Positions 1 to 7,301 of a DNA stretch of 11,896 nucleotides are shown here, piece after piece. The DNA is from JAZLIL01 sp045617405 (GTDB lineage: Bacteria; Bacillota; Clostridia; Lachnospirales; Lachnospiraceae). Under the pieces are notes generated by a model, which was not told the DNA's origin, did no database searches, and worked only from the letters and a program-made list of their open reading frames with translations. Within the stretch, counting starts at the first letter, position 1; each line of letters opens with the position of its first letter. Location: the NCBI GenBank assembly GCA_045617405.1, contig JAZLIL010000132.1:1-11896 (forward strand), written 5' to 3'. Position numbers and translations under genes: made by a program.

Positions 1-1347
1 GCCGAGGAAGGTACCGGAGGTCATTTCACTCTGACCGATGACAGGATTATCAGCTACTTTGACACTGAGGCTCTTTGATGCCTCAAAGAATAATCTTCCC
101 TGCTCAGAGTAGTATTCTTTGACAAAGCGTTCGGAGTGAGAGGCACCGAAAGGAAGAGGATCGCCATCGGAAAGCTTTGTACGCCCGAGTGTTTCAAGCC
201 ATCTGTTGAGATCTGCCCTGTAGGTCTCGAATTCTTCGCCGAAATTGTAATTTCGTGACTTATCTTCGAGCATTGCAAAGAGCATAATGGATCGCTTTAC
301 AAACTGGACGCTCGGGAAATAGTAGGAGGTACTTGCCATACAGTTTGTAAAATAGGGTTCGTCCGGTTCACCGATGTTTATTAACTTCTCATTCTTAAAC
401 GAGGGAAGAAGACTTACCGGAGGAGTCTTAAAGGAATCTCTTATCTGATCGATAGAGAGAGAAGTGCTCTTGTCGCTAAACGGATTTATGTCATCATCGG
501 CAGCGATGGAACGGGCGTATTCCTGAACAAAATAATCCTTTTCGGGCTGACCGAACAGCTTTAGAATACCCGTGTAGCCTTTTGTGAGGACTGACTCAAT
601 GACGATGTGTGAATCGTGAGGCATGGTTTTTGCAGCGTTTACAAGGACAACGGCGATGAGTGACGGGAGCACTGCCTGGAATGAAATGTCGGGTGCGGTG
701 TAGGCATCGGAACAGTACAGTGTCTTTTCATCAATCTTTTCAACAAGAATAGCAGCCTTGATGCAATTGTCTACGACATAGAATCTGCAAAGAGATGAAT
801 CATATCCTTCGCGGCTGAAAAGAAAACCTGTTTCTATTGAACGGTTCTGAAGATCAACAATCGGTTCGACATTCATGTCCGGGAAAGCGATGATGTTTTT
901 CGTGTAGTCCTTAAGCGCGCCTATCTTAGCCATAAGAGGAGACTTTACAAGATTGACAAGTGAAAAGCTTGAAAGATGACCGGTAAGTGTTGCGGGACAA
1001 AAACCAAGCTGAACAAGAAAATCATAACTCAGGCTGAGACATTCGAGCGTTCCGCAGGCTTTTAAAGAAACGGATCTTATGCCGCATCCCCGGAGAAATG
1101 CTGTGCACCTGTCAACAAGGGTCGTTGTGCATTTCACACGGTCGCAGTCGGGTTTTGTGTAAATGTACTCAAGTATCATTGAGTCTTCTGAACAGGGATT
1201 TTTCCTGAATACGGCAATGCTTACCGGGTCGTCTTTGTCACAGATGCCAAGCGTGAGAGCATCTTCTTTCATCGCCATCCTGGCGATGTTTGCCGGAAAG
1301 ATTTTTGAAAAAACAGTAATGTCAGGTGTTACAAGATTAAAGTTCAT
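1..1347 (-). CDS. Large hypothetical protein, tandem GNAT-like fold (C-terminus outside window)
   Basis: The minus strand is open from ATG at 1347 to the left edge: 449 codons with no stop, so the C-terminus is missing. The start has GGAG eight bases upstream and a promoter farther out. Residues about 1-130 look like a degenerate acetyltransferase: paired strands around SIAVFRK (43-49) and MILEYIYT (57-64), a helix, then a strand at 90-97. The usual Q/RxxGxG/A acetyl-CoA loop is not visible; DCDRVKCTT stands there. Residues about 160-285 may be a second such half, with FYVVDN, IKAAILVEKI and SHIVIES as strands. Residues about 300-449 are not recognised. There is no signal peptide or membrane segment. 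The GNAT assignment rests on pattern only; an unrelated alpha/beta protein is possible. It is transcribed divergently from the redox-protein operon. Confidence 0.6.
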   Translation of the reverse strand, partial: MNFNLVTPDITVFSKIFPANIARMAMKEDALTLGICDKDDPVSIAVFRKNPCSEDSMILEYIYTKPDCDRVKCTTTLVDRCTAFLRGCGIRSVSLKACGTLECLSLSYDFLVQLGFCPATLTGHLSSFSLVNLVKSPLMAKIGALKDYTKNIIAFPDMNVEPIVDLQNRSIETGFLFSREGYDSSLCRFYVVDNCIKAAILVEKIDEKTLYCSDAYTAPDISFQAVLPSLIAVVLVNAAKTMPHDSHIVIESVLTKGYTGILKLFGQPEKDYFVQEYARSIAADDDINPFSDKSTSLSIDQIRDSFKTPPVSLLPSFKNEKLINIGEPDEPYFTNCMASTSYYFPSVQFVKRSIMLFAMLEDKSRNYNFGEEFETYRADLNRWLETLGRTKLSDGDPLPFGASHSERFVKEYYSEQGRLFFEASKSLSVKVADNPVIGQSEMTSGTFLG

Positions 1348-1436
1348 AGGCGATTCTCCACAGGCATTCCGGGTCAATGCTATTCACAAAAAAAGCAGAT
1401 ATAATACCCTAATATACATCATGTTGCGATAGCACG

Positions 1437-1465
1437 ATTATATGCCATGAATGCAAAATAGTAAA
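1437..1465 (-). promoter_or_regulatory. Sigma-A promoter for the minus-strand GNAT-like gene
   Basis: On the minus strand, TTTACT (1465-1460) is followed by a 17-base spacer and a perfect TATAAT (1442-1437). Transcription would start near 1430, giving a leader of about 80 bases before ATG 1347. A second, weaker -10 candidate (TATTAT near 1405-1400) lacks a good -35. Confidence 0.6.
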
Positions 1466-1466
1466 G

Positions 1467-1485
1467 ACGTAGTTGACGATTACGT
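1467..1485. repeat. Inverted repeat between divergent promoters, candidate operator
   Basis: ACGTA (1467-1471) and TACGT (1481-1485) form a perfect inverted repeat with nine bases between. It lies in the 28-base gap between the two outward-facing -35 boxes, where a dimeric regulator could affect both promoters. The arms are only five bases, so chance is a real alternative. Confidence 0.3.
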
Positions 1486-1493
1486 GAATTGCA

Positions 1494-1522
1494 TTGACAT
1501 TTCGTCCGATTGTTAATAGAAT
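1494..1522 (+). promoter_or_regulatory. Sigma-A promoter for the redox protein / STAS-kinase operon
   Basis: A perfect TTGACA (1494-1499), a 17-base spacer and TAGAAT (1517-1522) give a strong predicted promoter. The start would be near 1529, leaving a leader of about 78 bases before ATG 1607. Confidence 0.75.
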
Positions 1523-1606
1523 CAGAAGGCGGAGGCATGTGGAGTACAAGGCAGGATTCTGTCTCTGCGCTTCCGGTATCACGACTATATGCGTGGGGGT
1601 GCGAAC

Positions 1607-2065
1607 ATGACAAGAAGAGAAATTGCCATGGACTATTTTGCAAAGGGCTACAACTGCTGTCAGTCTGTTGTTCTGGCATATAAAGACATGGTTAATCTGG
1701 ATCAGCCGACAATAGAAAAGCTCACAAGCTCATTTGGCGGCGGAATCGGAAGGATGCGTGAGGTCTGCGGAACAGTGAGCGCAATGGCAATGGTCGCCGG
1801 TCTTTTATGTGGCTACGAGGGACCTGATGAGGGCGAAGCAAAAAAGGCGCATTACGAGAGAATCAGAGCACTTGCCGATGAATTCAGGGAAAAGAACGGA
1901 GCGATTGTCTGCAGGGAACTCCTAAATCTCCCGGCAGGCCCTTCGGAACCGATACCCGAGAGAAGAACCGCAGATTATTATGCTAAGCGTCCCTGCAAAG
2001 AACTTGTGGGAGATGCTGCACAGATCCTCGAAAAAATGATTGAAAGCGTTGCGGGGTGTGAGTGA
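1607..2065 (+). CDS. C_GCAxxG_C_C-type Cys-rich putative redox protein
   Basis: A 152-residue cytosolic protein of the C_GCAxxG_C_C family, named for its conserved cysteine pattern and thought to be redox-active or metal-binding; no reaction is established for the family as far as I know. Visible features are GYNCCQSVV (C17, C18), the glycine-rich GGGIGRMREVCGTVSAMAMVAG stretch in two parts (G44-R51 and C54-G65), C68, C102 in VCRELL and C130 in RPCKELV. C151 is next to the C-terminus. ATG 1607 is preferred because GGGGGT lies seven bases upstream. The in-frame ATG at 1589 has no ribosome site. It is the first gene of a two-gene operon: its TGA at 2063-2065 lies one base before the likely TTG start of the STAS-kinase, which implies coupled translation and possibly a shared role. 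Confidence 0.85.
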   Translation: MTRREIAMDYFAKGYNCCQSVVLAYKDMVNLDQPTIEKLTSSFGGGIGRMREVCGTVSAMAMVAGLLCGYEGPDEGEAKKAHYERIRALADEFREKNGAIVCRELLNLPAGPSEPIPERRTADYYAKRPCKELVGDAAQILEKMIESVAGCE

Positions 2066-2069
2066 TTTG
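2053..2069 (+). promoter_or_regulatory. Ribosome site and TTG start for the STAS-kinase
   Basis: No in-frame ATG opens the STAS-kinase frame. Candidates are TTG 2040, TTG 2049, GTG 2058 and TTG 2067. Only TTG 2067 has a well-placed site: GGGGTG (2053-2058) can pair with the 16S tail over six bases and ends eight bases before it. The upstream stop TGA (2063-2065) sits inside this spacer. Confidence 0.5.
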
Positions 2070-3248
2070 GACGATAATTCAAACAGAAATGTAGCATCGA
2101 GAGTTGAAGAGGATACATTGTTTCTTCAGGTTTTCGGAGCGATTACCTCGGACAGTGTCAGGGACTATGAGGACAGGATTGCAAAGATTGTCGAGGAGTA
2201 TCCTGTAGGCGCATGCGTGCTTGATGCGGAAGGCCTCAAGTACATTTCGAGCGCGGGTCTTCGCATGATTCTCAGATTGAAGAAGAAAAAGGGAAATTTC
2301 AAGGTAATAAATGCCAACAATGAGGTCTACGACATTTTTTCCGTTACAGGTTTTTCACAGATTATGACTGTGGAAAAGGCGTTTCGTAAGATTGATGTCG
2401 ACGGCTTTGAGGTTGTCGGCCGCGGCGCGAAGGCAGCCATCTACAGACTCAATCAGGATACGATGGTCAAGGTCTATTCCGATCCCGACAGCCTTGCAAC
2501 AATCAAGAGGGAACGCGATCTTGCACAGTATGCGTTTGTGCACGGTGTTCCTACGGCAATTCCGTATGATGTTGTTGTGATAGGTGACAGGTACGGGTCG
2601 ATCTTTGAACTGCTGAATGCCAAGTCATTTTCCGAGCTTATTCTTGAAAATCCCGATAAGCTTGATAACTACGCCGAAGAATTTGCAAAGATGCTCAGAA
2701 CAATTCATTCTACAAAGGTCGAACTCGAGACGATGCCGGATATCAGGATCCTTGTCGGAAAGTGGATTGATGAGGCATCGAAGTATCTTTCGGAGGCTGC
2801 GGCAGCAAAGCTGAGGTCACTTGTTGATGCGACCCCGGAAATAGCGAATATGCTTCATTGCGATTTCCACACTAATAATGTGCTGATGCAGGGAGATGAG
2901 GCAATCCTCATCGACATGGATACACTGAGCCACGGGCATCCTGTTTTTGAACTTGCGATTATCTTCTTTACCTATGTTGGATTTGATGAGATTCGTCCCG
3001 GAAACGTTGAGAGCTTCACGGGTATTGATGCGGAAACCGGCAAACGATTCTTTGACAGGTTCTTAAGGCTCTATCTTGAAGCGGAGGACGAAGAGAAAAT
3101 CAGGGAAGTCACAGATAAGGCAAGGCTTCTGAGTCTTATTAGGATTGTCCGCCATGTGTCGCGAAGAGGCGGCGAGAGGGAGATTATTGACAAATGTGTT
3201 CCCCTGATTGAAGGACTGGCAGAGAAAATTGATTCATTAGCGTTTTAG
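2067..3248 (+). CDS. STAS domain fused to APH-like small-molecule kinase (TIGR02172-like)
   Basis: A 393-residue cytosolic protein from TTG 2067. Residues about 15-110 form a STAS domain of the anti-sigma-antagonist type. YISSAGLR (59-66) covers the phospho-acceptor loop, with S62 at the position phosphorylated in SpoIIAA and RsbV. Residues about 118-393 form an aminoglycoside-phosphotransferase-like kinase: glycine-rich VGRGAKAAIYRL, lysine in MVKVY, the catalytic HxDxxxxN motif (H264, D266, N271) and the metal-binding IDMD (D283, D285). The kinase half resembles the TIGR02172 paralogous family first defined in Fibrobacter succinogenes. All key kinase residues are present, so it is probably active, but the substrate is unknown. 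The gene is coupled to the Cys-rich gene and followed by a terminator. Antibiotic resistance is not suggested: the STAS fusion points to signalling, though that is inference. Confidence 0.85.
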   Translation: MDDNSNRNVASRVEEDTLFLQVFGAITSDSVRDYEDRIAKIVEEYPVGACVLDAEGLKYISSAGLRMILRLKKKKGNFKVINANNEVYDIFSVTGFSQIMTVEKAFRKIDVDGFEVVGRGAKAAIYRLNQDTMVKVYSDPDSLATIKRERDLAQYAFVHGVPTAIPYDVVVIGDRYGSIFELLNAKSFSELILENPDKLDNYAEEFAKMLRTIHSTKVELETMPDIRILVGKWIDEASKYLSEAAAAKLRSLVDATPEIANMLHCDFHTNNVLMQGDEAILIDMDTLSHGHPVFELAIIFFTYVGFDEIRPGNVESFTGIDAETGKRFFDRFLRLYLEAEDEEKIREVTDKARLLSLIRIVRHVSRRGGEREIIDKCVPLIEGLAEKIDSLAF

Positions 3249-3250
3249 CA

Positions 3251-3280
3251 AAGGGGCTGCCGAAGGCGGCCCCTTCATTT
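3251..3280 (+). terminator. Intrinsic terminator of the redox / STAS-kinase operon
   Basis: An 11-base-pair stem, AAGGGGCTGCC (3251-3261) with GGCGGCCCCTT (3265-3275), closes a GAA loop three bases after the stop. One pair is G-U. The following T-run is short and interrupted (CATTTT), so termination may be incomplete. Confidence 0.75.
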
Positions 3281-3323
3281 TGGAAGTAACGGCTTTGAAC
3301 TGCGACTGCAGATTGCGGGCGAT

Positions 3324-3352
3324 TTGATTACCTGGCCGGGATTGTCGATAAT
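3324..3352 (+). promoter_or_regulatory. Probable promoter of nagA
   Basis: TTGATT (3324-3329), a 17-base spacer and GATAAT (3347-3352) match the sigma-A pattern at four and five of six bases. The start would be near 3359, giving a short leader that still holds the ribosome site GAGGG (3364-3368). Confidence 0.5.
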
Positions 3353-3374
3353 GTCATGAAAGTGAGGGAACGGT

Positions 3375-4535
3375 ATGCTGCTTAGAAATGCTTCTGTTTT
3401 CTACAGGGGAAATTTTGCGGATCTTGATATCAGACTTTCGGGCGCTTACATTACGGAGGTCGGACAGGGACTGTCCGGAATCGGACGTGACGGAACCCCT
3501 GAGGCTTCGATAATTGACCTTTCCGGGAAATGCGTCCTTCCCGGACTCATTGATCTTCACACGCATGGCTGCATGGGAATGGATTTTTCCAAAGCAGGTG
3601 TGCAGGATATGAAGACCGCCTGCACGGAATACGCCAGGCATGGCGTTACGGGCGTGCTTGCAACTACCGTCAGCATGATGCCTTCAGACATTGAAAATGC
3701 ACTGTCGAGGATTACGGAGGCGGTCGAGACCGGTGCACTTGATATGACATACCGCGGCAGCAGGATTCTTGGAATAAACCTTGAGGGTCCCTTCTTCGGA
3801 CCTGAGAAGTGCGGTGTTCATAAGCCTGAGAATCTTCATGCAATCGACAACTCGCTCTTTGAACACTGGGACGTAATCTCAAGACGTCTCATCAAGATAA
3901 TTAATGTTGATCCCACTCTGCCGGATGCGCTCAGGTTTATCGACCGTTACGGAAGAAACAAGAGGATTTCACTCGGCCACACGAACTGCACCTACGCTCA
4001 GGCCGCAGCGGCAGTCAGAAGCGGGGCAAAGCAGGTGACACACTGCTTTAATGCAATGAGTCCGCTTAATCACAGGGAACCCGGGCTCGTGGGCGCGGCC
4101 ACCGATTTCGGTCTTACTACGGAGCTTATCTGCGACGGGTATCATATTCATCAGGCGATAGTACGGCTGATGTTTGCTGCCGTATCAACGAAGATTGTGC
4201 TTGTGTCTGATTCGGGAGAGGCGTGCGGAATGCCTGACGGCGATTACGAGATCTGTGGAATCAAGGTAAAGCTTTCTGGAAACAAAGTCGTCAGTGCAGG
4301 TGACGAATCAAAGATTGCCGGTTCGGCTTCCTTTCTGTATGACTGTATGAGAAACTGCATTTCATGGGGGGTTCCGAAGGAAAATGCAATTCTTTCCGCT
4401 ACACTCTACCCTGCAATGGCAATCGGCGCTGATGTTTTTGTTGGAAGCATAGATGTGGGAAAATGCGCCGATCTTCTTATTACGGACAAGGATCTGCTCC
4501 TTGAGAAAGTCATTCTTAACGGGGAAATTATCTGA
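3375..4535 (+). CDS. nagA: N-acetylglucosamine-6-phosphate deacetylase
   Basis: A cytosolic amidohydrolase that removes acetate from GlcNAc-6-phosphate to give glucosamine-6-phosphate, in amino-sugar catabolism and cell-wall recycling. Its 386 residues match the family's usual length. Metal and catalytic residues are visible: HTHG (H62, H64), LEGPFF (E137), SLGHTN (H202), VTHCFNAM (H223) and the catalytic Asp in LVSDSG (D279). The HxH pair places it with two-metal enzymes such as that of Bacillus subtilis; the Escherichia coli enzyme lacks this pair. Substrate-loop signatures CDGYHIH and GMPDG are present, as is a late AGSAS. The ATG has GAGGG six bases upstream. No nagB or sugar transporter follows in the window, so it appears to be a single-gene unit; no clear terminator was found in the 139 bases after it. 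Confidence 0.95.
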   Translation: MLLRNASVFYRGNFADLDIRLSGAYITEVGQGLSGIGRDGTPEASIIDLSGKCVLPGLIDLHTHGCMGMDFSKAGVQDMKTACTEYARHGVTGVLATTVSMMPSDIENALSRITEAVETGALDMTYRGSRILGINLEGPFFGPEKCGVHKPENLHAIDNSLFEHWDVISRRLIKIINVDPTLPDALRFIDRYGRNKRISLGHTNCTYAQAAAAVRSGAKQVTHCFNAMSPLNHREPGLVGAATDFGLTTELICDGYHIHQAIVRLMFAAVSTKIVLVSDSGEACGMPDGDYEICGIKVKLSGNKVVSAGDESKIAGSASFLYDCMRNCISWGVPKENAILSATLYPAMAIGADVFVGSIDVGKCADLLITDKDLLLEKVILNGEII

Positions 4536-4610
4536 GTCTTTTGGGAAGAAAAGGCATCTGCCAGCAGCGCCGGGCACTTCGTTCTTCATATGATGATTGT
4601 CAATTTTCCC

Positions 4611-4639
4611 TTGAATACTTGAAAACATGTGTCTATAAT
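4611..4639 (+). promoter_or_regulatory. Strong promoter of the TIM-barrel / acyl-CoA ligase gene
   Basis: TTGAAT (4611-4616), a 17-base spacer and a perfect TATAAT (4634-4639) make a strong sigma-A promoter. The start falls near 4646, leaving a leader of about 29 bases. TTGAATAC and TTGAAAAC (4611-4626) form a tandem direct repeat over the -35 box. Confidence 0.75.
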
Positions 4640-4674
4640 AAATCGAAAAGTATTTTTGAAAGGATGAAACTATC

Positions 4675-7197
4675 GTGAAAATCAGTTTTTCAACACTTGC
4701 ATGTCCGGATTTCAGCTGGGTAGACATCTACTCTATGGCGAAGGACCTTTCATTCGACGGAATTGAGGTAAGAGGTCTCGGCAACGACATCTGCACCGTT
4801 AACTCACAGCCTTTCCGCGATGACAAGCTGCCCTCGACCATCAAAAAGCTAAACGAGCTGGGACTTGAGATACCCTGCCTCGCCTCCGGATGTTCGCTAA
4901 AGAACAGAGCTGAGCATGATAATGTCATCGATGAGATAACACAGTACATTGTACTTGCAGATAAACTTTCGACACCGTATATCAGAGTCCTCGCGGACGA
5001 TGTGACGGAGCCGGTCAGCGATGTTGACGACGAGTACGTCATCAGCGTACTGAAGGAACTCGCAAAGGTTGTTGAACCCTATAACGTTGCTCTTCTTGTA
5101 GAGTCGAACGGTGTCTATTCCGACACAAAGCGTCTTCGCCGTCTGCTTGATAAGACGGGAAGCAGGAAGATTGCAGCTCTCTGGGACATTCACCATCCCT
5201 ACCGTTACATGGGTGAATCACCGGAGGAAACGGTTAAAAATCTCGGCGATTACATCCGTCATATTCATGTAAAGGATTCCGTCATGGTCGGCGGAAAGCC
5301 CGAGTACAGGATGATGGGCGAAGGTGACATGCCGCTGAAGCTTGTGTTCCAGACGCTCACGGAGATCAACTACACAGGTTACATCTCACTTGAGTGGGTA
5401 AAGCGCTGGGCAAGTCATCTTCAGGATGCGGGCATTGTCTTCCCGCACTTTGCGAATTACATGGCGGAATACCGTCAGGAGAAGCAGGATTATCTTCAGG
5501 ACAACAACGAAAGGACAGGCAAGTATGTCTGGAAAAAAGAGATGCTGATTGATGCGACATTCCCGGATGTGCTTGACCGCATGTGCAAGGAGTTCCCCGA
5601 TCAGTACGCGTTTCGCTACACCGAGCTTGATTACACCCGCACATACATCGAGTTTCGAAACGACGTCGATACCTTTGCGCGAAGCCTCATAGCCATGGGC
5701 GTTCGCCGCGGAGATCACGTTGCAATCTGGGCAACGAACGTACCTGCCTGGTACATAACCTTCTGGGCAACCGTGAAAATCGGTGCTGTTCTTGTCACGG
5801 TCAATACAGCCTACAAGGATCATGAGATTGAGTATCTGCTCCGTCAGTCGGACACTCACACTCTTGTCATGATCGATAAATATAAGGATTGCGATTACAA
5901 TCAGATAATGCGAAATCTCTGTCCGGAGCTTAGCGAGTGTAAGCCCGGCGAGCTGATGGCGGAGCGGCTTCCTGTTCTTCGAAACATCATTACGGTTGAT
6001 TCGCGTCAGCCCGGCTGCTTCACGTGGGATGACGCCATTGCGCTTGCTGACACCGTCTCCCAGAAGGAGGTTGAATTCAGGCGCCGTTTCATCACTAAGG
6101 ATGATGTCTGTAACATGCAGTATACCTCGGGAACAACGGGTTTTCCCAAGGGTGTTATGCTCACGCACCACAGCGTGGTAAACAACGGCAAGGCAATCGG
6201 TGACTGCATGGACCTTTCGACGGCCGACAAAATGATGATTCAGGTTCCCATGTTCCACTGCTTCGGCATGGTTCTTGCGATGACTGCTTCGATGACTCAC
6301 GGGACCACCATGTGCCCGATTACGGCATTCTCGCCGAGAAAGGGCCTTGACTGCATCAACCGCGAAAAGATTACGGCATTCCACGGTGTTCCTACGATGT
6401 TCATTACAATGCTTGAGCACCCCGATTTTGATAAGACCGATTTCTCGCACATGCGAACAGGCATCATGGCCGGCAGTCCCTGCCCCGTAAAGGTAATGCA
6501 GGACGTTGTTGAAAAGATGCATATGAAAGACATCTGCATCACCTTCGGTCAGACGGAAGCATCTCCCGCATGCACAATGAGCAAGACGACTGATTCACTT
6601 GATGTCCGTGTCAACACGGTAGGAAGCAACATTTTCGGAGTCGAGTGCAAAATCGTCGATCCCGAGACCGGCGCGGACCTTCCCGACAATACCGATGGCG
6701 AGTTCGTTGCAAGGGGCTACAACATAATGAAGGGCTACTACAAGATGCCCGAGGCTACCGCGGCAGCCATCGACGAGAACGGATGGCTCCATTCGGGAGA
6801 CCTTGCACGAAGGGATGAAAACGGAAATTTTAAAGTAACGGGTCGAATTAAGGACATGATCATCCGAGGCGGGGAAAACATCTACCCGAAGGAGATCGAG
6901 GAGTTCCTCTATACGAACGACAAAATCAGGGATGTCCAGGTAATCGGCGTTCCCGATGTTGACTACGGAGAGGAAATAATGGCATGTATCATCCTCAAGG
7001 AGGGTGAGACCATGACTGAGGACGAAGTCAAAAATTATGTCAGGGATCATATGGCAAAGCACAAGGTTCCGCGGTACGTTGATTTTGTTTCGGAATTTCC
7101 TATGAATGCGGCTAATAAAGTTCTGAAATACAAGATGCGTGAGGCGGCGGTCGAAAAGTACGGTCTTCAGAGCGCAAGTAAGGTTGTAACTGCATAG
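4675..7197 (+). CDS. Fusion: xylose-isomerase-like TIM barrel + acyl-CoA synthetase (AMP-binding)
   Basis: An 840-residue cytosolic protein with two apparently intact enzymes in one frame. Residues 1 to about 260 form a sugar-phosphate isomerase/epimerase-type TIM barrel (the AP-endonuclease-2 / xylose-isomerase-like family). Its metal ligands are visible: E143 (VESNG), D171 and H174 (WDIHHP), H196/H198 (HIHVKD) and E240 (SLEW). A charged linker follows. Residues about 290-840 form an adenylate-forming ligase close to fatty-acyl-CoA synthetases: Y483 TSGTTGFPKG loop, TFGQTEASP (623-631), HSGDL (706-710), GRIKDMIIRGGENIYP from 723, and FPMNAANKVLKYKMRE (808-823) with the expected catalytic K815. 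Asn stands where the usual GK motif has Gly. GTG 4675 follows AGGATG by eight bases; no ribosome site precedes an internal start at the junction. Substrates of both halves are unknown. Confidence 0.9.
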   Translation: MKISFSTLACPDFSWVDIYSMAKDLSFDGIEVRGLGNDICTVNSQPFRDDKLPSTIKKLNELGLEIPCLASGCSLKNRAEHDNVIDEITQYIVLADKLSTPYIRVLADDVTEPVSDVDDEYVISVLKELAKVVEPYNVALLVESNGVYSDTKRLRRLLDKTGSRKIAALWDIHHPYRYMGESPEETVKNLGDYIRHIHVKDSVMVGGKPEYRMMGEGDMPLKLVFQTLTEINYTGYISLEWVKRWASHLQDAGIVFPHFANYMAEYRQEKQDYLQDNNERTGKYVWKKEMLIDATFPDVLDRMCKEFPDQYAFRYTELDYTRTYIEFRNDVDTFARSLIAMGVRRGDHVAIWATNVPAWYITFWATVKIGAVLVTVNTAYKDHEIEYLLRQSDTHTLVMIDKYKDCDYNQIMRNLCPELSECKPGELMAERLPVLRNIITVDSRQPGCFTWDDAIALADTVSQKEVEFRRRFITKDDVCNMQYTSGTTGFPKGVMLTHHSVVNNGKAIGDCMDLSTADKMMIQVPMFHCFGMVLAMTASMTHGTTMCPITAFSPRKGLDCINREKITAFHGVPTMFITMLEHPDFDKTDFSHMRTGIMAGSPCPVKVMQDVVEKMHMKDICITFGQTEASPACTMSKTTDSLDVRVNTVGSNIFGVECKIVDPETGADLPDNTDGEFVARGYNIMKGYYKMPEATAAAIDENGWLHSGDLARRDENGNFKVTGRIKDMIIRGGENIYPKEIEEFLYTNDKIRDVQVIGVPDVDYGEEIMACIILKEGETMTEDEVKNYVRDHMAKHKVPRYVDFVSEFPMNAANKVLKYKMREAAVEKYGLQSASKVVTA

Positions 7198-7206
7198 AAT
7201 CAGGGG

Positions 7207-7244
7207 GGAGAAAAGGAAGCTCAGGCTCTTTTTCTCCTTTTTTT
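7207..7244 (+). terminator. Strong intrinsic terminator after the fusion gene
   Basis: A 13-base-pair stem with one bulged A pairs 7207-7220 (GGAGAAAAGGAAGC) with 7225-7237 (GCTCTTTTTCTCC) around a TCAG loop. Seven T residues (7238-7244) follow directly. It begins nine bases after the stop and should separate this gene from the two-component pair. Confidence 0.92.
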
Positions 7245-7301
7245 GTAATAGTCTTGTCACTGATACGGTATACAATCACTTTGAGGAGGAGTGTTGACGA
7301 T

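Noticed and set aside
1537..1683. ORF beginning ATG 1537 after GGCGGAGG, overlapping the redox gene in another frame
   Set aside because: The purine-rich site is only one base from the ATG, too close to act, and the product has no recognisable features. It overlaps a clearly conserved gene.
2067..3248. Aminoglycoside-resistance kinase
   Set aside because: The HxDxxxxN and DxD motifs define the broad APH-like fold only. The N-terminal STAS domain and TIGR02172-like kinase half point to another substrate.
4547..4586. Terminator after nagA
   Set aside because: GAAGAA and TTCTTC can pair, but the interior does not form a stable stem and no T-run follows.
5386..6522. Long minus-strand ORF (378 codons) antisense to the acyl-CoA ligase
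   Set aside because: The plus-strand frame has every ligase motif in order. The antisense product is rich in His, Arg and Cys, has no recognisable domain, and is a typical shadow of codon bias.
6595..7275. Minus-strand ORF of 226 codons antisense to the ligase C-terminus and the terminator
   Set aside because: It crosses a strong terminator hairpin, has no recognisable domain and mirrors a conserved coding region.
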